Positions 55,708-64,000 of a stretch of 64,000 bases of DNA are shown here, one piece after another. How positions within the stretch are numbered: position 1 is the first letter of the stretch; each line of letters starts with the position of its first letter. Below the pieces are notes generated by a model. The model was not told the origin of the DNA. It ran no database searches and saw only the letters and a list, made by a program, of their open reading frames with translations. The stretch is from Microbotryum silenes-acaulis (taxonomy: Eukaryota; Basidiomycota; Microbotryomycetes; Microbotryales; Microbotryaceae), in contig QPFY01000017.1 of assembly GCA_003665825.1 (NCBI GenBank), positions 620,001 through 684,000 on the forward strand, read 5' to 3'. A program made the position numbers and the translations under genes.

Positions 55708-57925
55708 TTAGAAGCCCATTCCGCCGCCCATCTGTTTGCACAAGAGGTAAGAACGACGTCAGTTCATGACCAAGCAGCAGCGCCCGAACTATCGAAAACT
55801 CACTCCTCCCATTCCGCCGGGCATCCCCGGCATGCCACCGGCGCCCTTCTCCTCCGGCGCATCGACGATCGAGCACTCCGAAGTGAACAAAAGCGACGCA
55901 ACACCCGAGGCGCGCTGCAGACTCGTCTTGATGACCTTGTAAGGGCTGGTGGGAGAAGACGCAAAGATTCAGAGTCAAAGCCTCATCGTGAAGTGAAAGA
56001 AAAAAGTGGGCACGACTTACTCCAAGATACCAGACGCGATCATATCAACGTACTCGCCCTTGGCGGCATCATACCCCCAGTTGAACTGGCCCTCGCCCGA
56101 GTACTTCTCCAGCAAGTTACCGACAATGACGGACCCCTCCTCGCCGGCGTTCTCGACGATCGTCCGTATGGGCTTGGAGATAGCGGATCGAATGAGGTCC
56201 ACGCCGAGCTTGTGGTCAAAGTTGGGCGATGGCAAATCCTTGAGAGTTTGCGATGCCTTCAACAACGCAGTTCCACCACCGGGGACAATGCCCTCTTCCA
56301 CAGCAGCACGAGTGGCGTTGAGCGCGTCGTCAAAGCGGTCCTTCTTCTCGCCGACTTCGACTTCGGAGCTGCCGCCAACCTTGATGACGGCGACGCCGCC
56401 ACTGAGCTTGGCGAGGCGCTCCTGCAACTTGGTGCGGTCGTAGTCCGAGGTCGTGGGGTCGACCATCGAGGCGCGGATTTGTTCGCATCGGTCCTGCAAG
56501 ATAGCGAACCTAGCTGATCAGTAAACAAGCCCTCGTGAACCTCCCAATCATAAAGTTTTGATAGCTCACCGAGATCATGGTCTTCTCTCCCGATCCGTTG
56601 AGGAGGATGGTGTCCTCCTTGGTGATCGTGACGGAGCCCGTCGAGCCGAGCATGTCGGGCGTAGCCTTTTCGAGCTTGATGTCCAGTTCGTCGGTAAAGA
56701 CGGTCGATCCGGTCAAGATGGCCAAATCACCGAGGATCGACTTGCGGTTGTCACCGAAGCCGGGGGCCTTGACGGCCGCGACCTGGAGTTGACCACGGAG
56801 CTTGTTGAGGATGCAAGCTGCGAGGGCCTCACCGTCGATGTCCTCGGAAATGATGAGGAGAGGTCGTCGAGCCTGAGCCGCGGCTTCGAGAGAGGGCAGA
56901 ATGTCCTGGATCAACGAGATCTTCTTCTCCGAGAGCAGGATCAAGGGCTTTTCGAACTCGACGCGCTGGGACTTGATGTCGGTGACAAAGTAAGGGGAGA
57001 TGTAGCCTCGATCGAAGCGCATGCCTTCGGTGATCTCGATCTCGTCCTCGATCGTCTTGCCCTCCTTGACGGTGATGACGCCTTCCTTGCCAACCTTCTC
57101 CATCGCCTGAGCGATCAGGTTGCCGACGTGCTGGTCGCCGTTGGCAGAGATGGTCGCGACCTGGGCGATTTCGGCCGAGGTGGTGATGGAACGCTTGTGG
57201 GCCTCGAGGAACTTGATGACGGCGTCAACGGCGGCCTGCGAACCTCGTCGAAGGTCCATCGGGTTGCACCCGGCGGCGACGTTTTTGACCCCCTCGGAGT
57301 AGATGGCGCGAGCGAGCACGGTCGCGGTCGTGGTTCCGTCACCGGCTTCCTCGTTTGTTCGATTGGCTACGTCTTGGATCAAGCTGTGCAAATTCAAATG
57401 GAACGAGTTGTGTTCAGTGCAGGCTCGTATCGTGCTTTGATCCAACAGGTTCTTACCGAGCTCCCAGGTTCTCAAACTTGTCCTGGAGGGTGATGCTCTT
57501 GGCGACGGTGACACCATCTTTGGTGATCTGTGGGTTGAGCCGGGAGGTTCAGTTTCGAAAGATGCGAACCAATCTGATGAAAGGTACGAGGCCGACGCAC
57601 CTTGGGTCCGCCAAAGGCTTGTTCGATGATGACGTTGCGTCCCTTGGGTCCGAGAGTGACCGAGACGGCCTTCGCAAGCACCTCGACACCGGCGAGCAAC
57701 GCCTGGCGACCTTGGTTGCCAAACATCAACTCCTAGACAAGGGTGACGCCGTGTAGAGCATTTCCATTGAGGGGGAGAGAGAGAGAGGGTGGGGTTGGTC
57801 AGCTTGGAGAATGTTGTGGGGTGATGGAATTGGCTTACCTTGTGTGCGAATCGACGGGTGGTGAGGCTGCCCGAGGCGTGGTTCATCCTCGGCTTGACCG
57901 TTCGGACGGCGGATGATCGGAGCAT
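55708..57925 (-). CDS. HSP60: Mitochondrial chaperonin HSP60
   Basis: Starts [16 protein letters not shown], an Arg/Ser-rich mitochondrial presequence ending near RRFAHK, then spliced to [19 protein letters not shown]. Group I chaperonin landmarks follow: [125 protein letters not shown] and [17 protein letters not shown]. The C-terminal Gly/Met repeat ([12 protein letters not shown]...GGGMGF) is split by an intron and ends at 55708. Seven or so exons. It forms the matrix folding chamber with HSP10, whose gene is divergently transcribed across a short shared promoter. Confidence 0.96.
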
Positions 57926-58221
57926 GATGGTAGAATGTGCTGTAGTTGGATGCTACAAGGTGCGAAAGAGTGCGCAAGAGTGCGAAAGAGTGCGCGTGGG
58001 TGCGAGAAGAAGGGAAGGGAAAGCAAAAGGAAATGGTCTCTCGGGATGGCGATCCGCGCGAGCGTCCACGACTGTCCACAGCTCTCCACGAGATTCCACG
58101 AGCTTCTCTTGAGAGCCGCGCGCAGGGCAACAACCGTCCAACTTTCCCGGCCTTGCTCGTTGACTTTGCCAAACCTTTCCACGCACTCACGCACGCACGC
58201 ACCCACCCACCCACCACCAAT
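57926..58221. promoter_or_regulatory. Bidirectional HSP60/HSP10 promoter
   Basis: 296 bp between the two start codons. On the HSP60 side, 57958-58007 is a degenerate tandem array of AGTGCGAAAG/AGTGCGCAAG units, then GAGAAGAAGGGAAGGG. Near 58085-58110, ATTCCACGAGCTTCTC resembles an imperfect heat-shock element (alternating TTC and GA blocks at 5-bp spacing). The HSP10 side ends in a CACC-repeat leader. Joint heat-shock control is expected for this pair but not proven here. Confidence 0.65.
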
Positions 58222-58848
58222 ATGGTCAGTACAGCTCCTCCCCCCTTCAGATCCCGCTTGACGTTTCAGACCCGGCCGAGGTCGACCGCTTCGCACCGTA
58301 GCGTAGCGTTTCCCCATTCACATGCTCACATGCTAATCGTCTGCAACCTCCTGTCCAACCCGCAATGCAGTCGCTCACTATCAAAACTATCAAATCCCTC
58401 GCCCCCTTGCTGGACCGAGTCTTGATCCAACGTGCCAAAGTAGTCGAGGTAAGACCACGCCTCTCTACTCTCCATCCTGTTTTCCTCTCCCTAACCCGTC
58501 TAACCCCCCCGTTCCCCCGTTCCCCCGTTCCTCGCCTGAAACGCCTACAGAAAACCGCGTCGGGTTTGTTCCTCCCCTCGGCAGCCCACAGTTCTCCCCC
58601 ACCTGAAGGTCTCGTGCTCGCCGTCGGTCCCGGTGCACCAGGGAGGGATGGCCAAATCGTACCCGTCTCCGTCAAGGTCGGCGATCGAGTCGTCCTTCCC
58701 GCGTTCGGTGGCGTCGGCGTCAAGGTTGGAGATGAGGTGAGCTTTATCGAAATATCTACCTGCATCTCGAACGGCAGTGTTGACCACGCTCTTTCAGGAA
58801 TACCAACTTTTCCGCGACTCCGAGATCCTCGCCAAGTTGAACGAGTGA
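58222..58848 (+). CDS. HSP10: Mitochondrial co-chaperonin HSP10
   Basis: GroES-family lid of HSP60, about 104 residues: IKSLAPLLDRVLIQRAKVVE, TASGLFLPSAA (mobile-loop region), EGLVLAVGPGAPGRDGQIVP, VKVGDRVVLPAFGGVGVKVG and EYQLFRDSEILAKLNE. Later exons are to 58448, 58552-58736 and 58798-58848. The start is ambiguous. An ATG at 58222 is followed directly by a GTCAGT donor; splicing to the acceptor at 58370 gives MSLTIKTIK with exon 1 coding only Met. The acceptor itself contains an in-frame ATG at 58365 that would give MQSLTIKTIK from unspliced or differently started RNA. I give the outer span. Confidence 0.92.
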
Positions 58849-59306
58849 AAAACGGAAATCGTTCGGCCAGACGAGTTTCAGATTCTATAAAAAAAGGATG
58901 CAAAAGCAACGTATCTCTTTTGAATGTACCAGAAGGAATAATTAAGACATCGTGATTTCCCCCCCTCTCAACCTTTGGCCGCGATGGCTAGAGTCGGCGG
59001 CCACTTTTTCAGGTCACGTGAGAGAAAACTGGCTTAGCCGTCGCGAACAGATTTCACTGGGTGTCTTGTTTTGACGAGAGCGGCAGTGACTTTGAGATAG
59101 CGAGCGCACGTATCTATCTGCTACGCGTCACAATGTCCGCTCGGCCGATTGGTGCGACGGCCGAGGTGATACTGACCACTGCGCGAAATTATGAGTGAGC
59201 ACAGAGGAGACCGTTCGACGATGTGGGGGGAGCCCGACCCGGACGGCGGCTGACGAGCGACTCTCTTCTTGCTCCTGTCCACCGTCCTTCACCGCTGAAC
59301 CCCACG
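58849..59306. other. Intergenic region HSP10-RMD5
   Basis: No gene recognised; includes a GTCACGTGA E-box-like palindrome near 59014-59022. It should hold the RMD5 promoter. Confidence 0.4.
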
Positions 59307-61097
59307 ATGGAGCCAGCTGCGATCCACCTCGAGCCGTTGGGTAGTGAACTATCCTACCTTACCTCCACAGCTCATGACGCAAGTGAACTCGGCCTCTCGC
59401 ACGTCGACGACATCATCGCTCGCCTCGAACGCGCGAGGGCCCCGCTCATCAACGCTCCGGACATCTCCACCTTTTCAATCGATGACGACACGACCATGAC
59501 AACCGATACTCCCTCAACTACCTTATCGGTGGCGGATCACTTGTTGCCATTGTCGATGATGCTCAAGTCGTCGGCTACGGTGGCCAGTGTGGCGCACAAG
59601 GAGTGGTCCTCCGCCGTGTCCAAGCTCGCCAAATCCGTCGACAAGGTTCGTAGCTCTGTGCTCTTGATGGTGTTGAGACTTATTCTAAAAGGATTGTATT
59701 ACAAACTTGAGCAGAAATTCCCTGCGCCTCCTCAGGCGTTGTTCCCCCCTGCAGCTCAGAAGCAGCTCGTCACCGCGTCATCAGCCGCAGCCCCGTCATC
59801 GAACAGTAACTTCAGCGAGGGTCTCACACCGCACGGTGCCACAGCATCCTCAGCACAGACATCTCTCTCTATATCCCCCGCTTCATCCACTTCGACTGCT
59901 TCCCTCCTCCCTTTCGGCTCCGCCGAAACGACCGCCGCACTCAACTCGACCATCGCGCTGCACCTCGCCCGGATAGGCGCGTTCGAATCCCTCTCCTCTT
60001 TGAATGAACAAACCCACCACACCGTCCAGGATGCCGTGCCCGATCGACTTCTCGCTTCTTTGAAAGAGCTGCATTGTATACTGGCCCATCTTAAACAAGG
60101 GGTGTGTACGAGTGCGCTCGAGTGGATCGAACAAATACGACGCTCATCAGAGAAGCCAGGCTCAATCGACGACGCGGCGCACCAAGCCAATTCGGATCCC
60201 GACCCCAACTCAGATCTCGAATTCGAGCTCCGGAAAGAAGAGTACATCCGTCTCCTACTCTCCGCCTCATTGGACGACAGATACATGGCCGAACGAGAGC
60301 CCCTCTTGGCGCAAAACTCTTCCTCTTCTTCCCACGACAGGCGCCAGCAAGGCTCGATCAACTCCGCCCTTCGTTACGGCGGGCATCATTTCCGACGCTT
60401 GATGACGCCCTCTCGAAGAAGTCACATTGAGGCCTTGTTGACCGCACCGATCTACATGCCATTTGAACGCCTTCTCTCCTCCCCATACGCACCCATTTTC
60501 GAACCCTACGCACCGACGACATCCACCCTACTGCCGGCCGACTCGACACCAGCATGCGCCCTGTTCACCGCCGCTTTCCTCTCGACCTTGGACTTGCCCA
60601 GAGATAGTCCCCTCACGGTAGTGACCGACATCGGTGGGAGTGGGGCGATGGCCAAGATCCATAAAGTGCGCGCGGTAATGAAGGAGCAGAAAACGTCGTG
60701 GAGCGCGATTGGGGAATTACCGGTACGTTCTTTTCGGCAAGCCAGGCTCTCGATGGAGCCTCTGATCTTTCTGGTGGCGATCTCTTTCAGGTTGAAGTCC
60801 CCCTTCCCACCAATCGTCGTTACCACTCCATCTTCGCCTGCCCCGTCTCGAAAGAACAATCGACACCTACGAACCCACCAATGTTATTAACCTGCGGCCA
60901 CGTGATCGCCCGAGAGAGTTTAGTTCGCTTGGCGAGAGGGACTCCGTAAGTTCTTGTGGGGGAGGGAGTGCTTGGCTTTTGGTATCGTTTTGCTAAGACA
61001 TTCTTACATTTGACTTTGCCTCCGAAGCAGCACGCTTAAATGCCCCTACTGCCCCGCTATCTCGAACGCCAGTGCGGCTGTGAGGGTCCACTTCTGA
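59307..61097 (+). CDS. RMD5: Rmd5/Gid2-type RING E3 ubiquitin ligase subunit
   Basis: Catalytic subunit of the GID/CTLH ubiquitin ligase that degrades gluconeogenic enzymes in yeast. Four exons: 59307-59646, about 59714-60722, 60791-60946 and 61030-61097. After an N-terminal helical region and a Ser/Ala/Pro linker comes a helical CTLH-like part (LLASLKELHCILAHLKQGV, ALEWIEQIRRSS, YIRLLLSASLDDRYMAERE). The C-terminal degenerate RING is FACPVSKEQSTPTNPPMLLT, CGHVIARESL, then KCPYCPAISN after an intron. This is the reduced-cysteine pattern typical of Rmd5 rather than a full RING. I start at MEPAAIHLEPLG. The first intron has a less common GTTCGT donor. Confidence 0.88.
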
Positions 61098-62224
61098 GTG
61101 ATTGACCGAAGAATTCAGTGATCGTGTTATCGTGTCAATGTTTTTGTAAAGCATGTGCACAATTCCTAACGGGGTTTTTTTTTTGTAATGCTCTGCACCT
61201 TGTTCTTTAAATCAGAGTTCATCGTTTGAAAATTCATTTCCGTGAAGAGAAGAGGAAAGATCCTAAGGCTGGTCTGGACCAAACCTCGTAGGTCGGTTGC
61301 AGCTGGGAGTATGCTAGAGTATACGGCTACGAGCTACTGAGACAAAGTGCTGTGGGTGCTGAGAGATGCCGAACGGAACGCGTGACGATCGAGGATGTGT
61401 GTGGCCACTATAATAGTGGCCAGAGTAGCGACTCGGTGTACTTTTCCGCGATAGTTTTTCGAGCGAGTTCGTCGTCAAAGACCGCCGGTCTGACCCGTGA
61501 TTCTCGATTCATAAATGACCCGGGTGAAGGACATGACACTACAAAGGGCATGGCCAATGAGGGAAATTTCTTCTACCACGTGACTCGGGGAAGGGGGACC
61601 GGGGGACAGGCGACAATTGCATTCAAAAGACCGAATCAAGGGGAGTAATCGCGTGGGCCGAGCCATTCTTATGGGTCAAGGCGCTGCCCCCTTTCGAACG
61701 GCTCGCTATTTCAATCTCAGTAGTTCAGGGGTCTGCCTGAGACCGAGAGCGGCTAGGCTGTGCCTATCCAAGGTATGGTTTACATGATATGCAACGAGTC
61801 AAGACCACCGAAGATCTTTGACAGAGACTTCCTTACGTATTACATACTCAAGACTTGTCAACTTGGCTCCAGATGTGGTTTTGGTGTGCATCGTTGCGGC
61901 AACTTCAAGCGCGCTTGGGCCCCAGATCCGGCAGAGGCGATGGGGCTTAGGAGGTCGAAGCGCGCGTGCCGCCCCTTCGGTCCTTGTTAATCTCAGACTC
62001 TGAACACGTGTAGAAAGACCTTGGGACTCGAGATTACTTCGATCGAGTTCGATAAGTCGCCAAATCCGCCCGGTTCGGCCCGAGAGCCCGATAGAGCCCG
62101 ATATCCCCAGCGCGCTATAATTTCGGGGGTCGCACAGGCTGTTCTTCTTTTCCTCTTTCTCGCCACACCAACACATACAGTCTCGTTTCATACTCTATTT
62201 CCTTCCTACCTCCACCCTCCCGAG
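61098..62224. other. Intergenic region
   Basis: No gene recognised. It contains the palindrome at 61402-61422 and, at its right end, a GCTATAATTT TATA-like box near 62114-62123 and a CT/AC-rich leader before the ATG at 62225. Confidence 0.4.
61402..61422. repeat. 21-bp near-perfect palindrome
   Basis: TGGCCACTAT and its complement meet around one central base. Confidence 0.75.
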
Positions 62225-62778
62225 ATGCGCTTCTCCCTCGCCTTCCTTGCCGTCCCCTTCTTGGTCGGCCAAGTCGTGGCTAGGTGAGCAAGTGTTCCGT
62301 CTTGGTCTTCGAGCCGAGCAAGCCACAGCGGGTCCGCATTTGTGGCGCTGACTCGACCAAAGCCGCCTTCCCCACTTCTCTTCCATTCCTTAGCGTTTCC
62401 GACTCGTCCACCACCAATGCCTCGATCACATGCACCCCCAATGATGCCGGCAGTGGAGGCAAATGCTGGTAAGTTGTTCGGCCTTTCCCACCCAGTGGGG
62501 CACCGATACCCAAGTCGGGTCCCCTCGCTCGCATAGATACGGAACTGACATGGTAATTTGACCTTGTATACATTCGTTCCAATAGGACCTGTGTGGGCTC
62601 CCAAATGACTGACAAAAATTTGAGGTAAGCCAACGACACTCATGCTCTGTAGGAGCGGGAAGCTAACATCTCCCCGCTGCCATCGTTTCTTTGGAAACTT
62701 GCCGGTTGTGTGTGCAGTGCAATCCAAGCCTGCAGCGAATGCAGTGCGTTCTGCATCCCCCCCAACGCCCATGCGTGA
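62225..62778 (+). CDS. Putative small secreted Cys-rich protein
   Basis: MRFSLAFLAVPFLVGQVVA is a clear signal peptide and follows a TATA-like box and leader. Three later exons agree in phase: one ending ...CTPNDAGSGGKCW at 62468; 62586-62624 (TCVGSQMTDKNL); and 62718-62778 (SAIQACSECSAFCIPPNAHA). Cysteines recur in pairs, as in small secreted or effector-like fungal proteins. The first intron is the weak point. Frame is kept only with an acceptor at 62318, giving a 35-nt intron that is shorter than its neighbours; the more usual-looking CACAG at 62328 breaks the frame. The mature protein would be about 80 residues. No family recognised. Confidence 0.45.
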
Positions 62779-63105
62779 TGCGCAACGCGAGCGTGATGGT
62801 AGGTCCAGTGATCGATCTTGATCTCATTATGCAGTCACCGATCATAGTCGATAGCTTACCGCGCGTCTACCGAATGACTACGTTCAGGATCGGAAGCCCG
62901 TTTGGGAGCGGTCAAGTAAACGTTACCCCCTTTCCAGCACACGCCCTCCCCAGCTTTTGTAAATCCTCCTTCATCCGCTCAGTACCATAGTGCCAGCCAT
63001 TTCTCTGCCCAGTTTCAAATGAAAACCATGTTCAAAGTTGGACTTGAGCTTGAAGAGGTTCTTCAGAGTCCAATGAAGGGTCGCAGATCTTGAAGCAAGC
63101 GCAAG

Positions 63106-63125
63106 GGTTTGCCGCGCGGCAAACC
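63106..63125. repeat. Perfect 20-bp palindrome
   Basis: GGTTTGCCGC followed by its exact reverse complement GCGGCAAACC, with no spacer. A candidate dimeric protein site or cruciform. Confidence 0.85.
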
Positions 63126-63733
63126 GAAACCGCTGCTGACTCCTGAATCGAAATGCCCTCGCCCCCCACCCCGCTGCAGTCCGGTTATTTCATCACCTCC
63201 GAGAGTCGTCACACTGTCCTGAGCGCCGACACTTATATGATGATAGCCAAGTGGGAAACCACGCATCGAGGAAGGTAGGCTTAACACCTGAAGTCTGCCT
63301 ACGCCGTTACGGATAACACATGTCTGTGCATTTGGCGCCGCGAACTGATTTTTCCAGATCGAAATTGAGATATTGTACCGATCCATTCATCCACATACAT
63401 GAGTGCCGAAACTCTAAAACTCTTTACCCCTCTGACAGTTTGTGTACGATTATACCGCCTGATTTGGCTCGCTTGCGACCTGTTCGGCGCCTGCGCCTAC
63501 GCCACCCGCTTCCGACCGGCATCGACGCGCAGTGTCATTTGTATATGGTCATATGGGTTGTCCCGTCCTTCATCTGATTATCGTTCCTATTGTGGTACTT
63601 GTGATTGAGCCTAGCGGCGTGTCATTCACTCCTTAGTCACTCAATCTCCCTACTTTACTAGTCTCTAATCTCTCTCTTTATTAGCTCGCTTCACTTTCTA
63701 GCCTTCCGCGAGTCTGTCCCTTAGTCTCTGGCC

Positions 63734-63853
63734 ACTCTGTTCTCGTCCCTGTTCATTGGACTGAGTCGTGGTCATCATCAGGTCAGCTCTTTGGAATCTT
63801 ACCTTACTCTGTTCTCGTCCCTGTTCATTGGACTGAGTCGTGGTCATCATCAG
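63734..63853. repeat. 48-bp exact direct repeat, 72-bp period
   Basis: Bases 63734-63781 and 63806-63853 are identical (beginning ACTCTGTTCTCGTCCC and ending CATCATCAG), separated by 24 bp. Confidence 0.92.
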
Positions 63854-64000
63854 ATTCCACTTGAGAACATTTCTGCGACACGCAGCAAGCGAACCCTCAA
63901 CGGGCCATCTCCACACTGGACTACATGCCAAAAATACAGCGCTCATAAAGTCACGTGATAACCCGCTGACTCAAAATTACAAGTCACAAGTCAAAGGCTT

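Larger units (their letters stand above)
62779..64000. other. Non-coding right flank
   Basis: No convincing gene to the right edge. It contains a 20-bp palindrome (63106-63125) and a 48-bp direct repeat (63734-63853). Confidence 0.4.

Noticed and set aside
55642..56517. 291-codon plus-strand frame at the HSP60 3' end
   Set aside because: Antisense shadow of the HSP60 exons.
56558..57493. 311-codon plus-strand frame across HSP60
   Set aside because: It is the antisense shadow of the HSP60 coding sequence; its residues mirror conserved HSP60 codons.
61799..62191. 130-codon minus-strand frame
   Set aside because: It overlaps the TATA-like box and leader of the secreted-protein candidate, and its composition is not protein-like.
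1..64000. CRISPR array, bacterial operon or phage signals
   Set aside because: No regularly spaced repeats, no Shine-Dalgarno-spaced ORF chains; spliced eukaryotic genes throughout.
1..64000. tRNA or rRNA genes
   Set aside because: I looked for GTTCGA-type B boxes with a matching acceptor stem and found none that fold convincingly; a tRNAscan run would be decisive.

Overview
The window looks like nuclear DNA of a basidiomycete fungus, most likely Pucciniomycotina and possibly a red-yeast or smut relative in Microbotryomycetes. The lineage is inferred from gene architecture and base composition, not from a marker. Genes are dense, moderately GC-rich and cut by many short GT-AG introns (about 50-110 nt, donors GTGAGT/GTAAGT/GTACGT). 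Proteins carry long Ser/Ala/Pro/Thr-rich linkers, and families are fungal (Ski3, Rmd5/Gid2, Slc1, NAD kinase, Bud2-like RasGAP). Exon joins were worked out by eye; where the reading frame stays open across several joins the model is strong.

Layout. 1-2209: 3' part of a PARP-catalytic/UBE2Q-type E2 fusion gene (+). 2210-5072: long gene-poor stretch. 5073-10376: C2-RasGAP protein (+). 11505-14937: NAD kinase (+). 15715-17719: F-box/LRR-like protein (-), followed by a fragment of a dispersed element (18035-18235) and a frameshifted F-box relative (about 18480-20500, -). 20883-22522: Ras-type GTPase gene (-) carrying two apparent lesions. 23444-25053: lysophosphatidate acyltransferase (+). 25537-28221: L-type lectin cargo receptor (-), divergent from a small Spo12-like gene (28759-29537, +). 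30954-32343: single-pass membrane protein (+). 32555-37946: Ski3 TPR protein (-). 38285-39846: ankyrin-like helical-repeat protein (-), divergent from NMN adenylyltransferase (40483-41790, +). 42130-43537: GPATCH11-like protein (+). 43680-45315: nitrilase/omega-amidase (-). 45429-48673: a 3.2-kb element with terminal inverted repeats and a large internal foldback. 48953-52541: MHYT-type membrane protein (-). 54586-55182: small unrecognised spliced gene (-). 55708-57925 and 58222-58848: HSP60 and HSP10 head to head. 59307-61097: Rmd5/Gid2 ubiquitin ligase (+). 62225-62778: possible small secreted Cys-rich protein (+). 62779-64000: repeats only.

Functional links. HSP60 and HSP10 form one chaperonin and share a promoter. 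NAD kinase and NMN adenylyltransferase act in the same pathway (NAD synthesis, then phosphorylation to NADP) but lie 25 kb apart. The remaining genes are ordinary housekeeping neighbours with no operon logic.

The most unusual object is the 45.4-48.7 kb element. It has 30-bp TIRs (27/30 identical) and an 8-bp direct repeat at or next to its ends. Inside it, 305-bp near-identical inverted arms flank a 524-bp loop, and an unrecognised 236-codon ORF starts in one arm and takes its stop codon from the other. A diverged copy of part of this element near 18.1 kb lacks exactly one 69-nt GT-AG segment, as if it came from spliced RNA.
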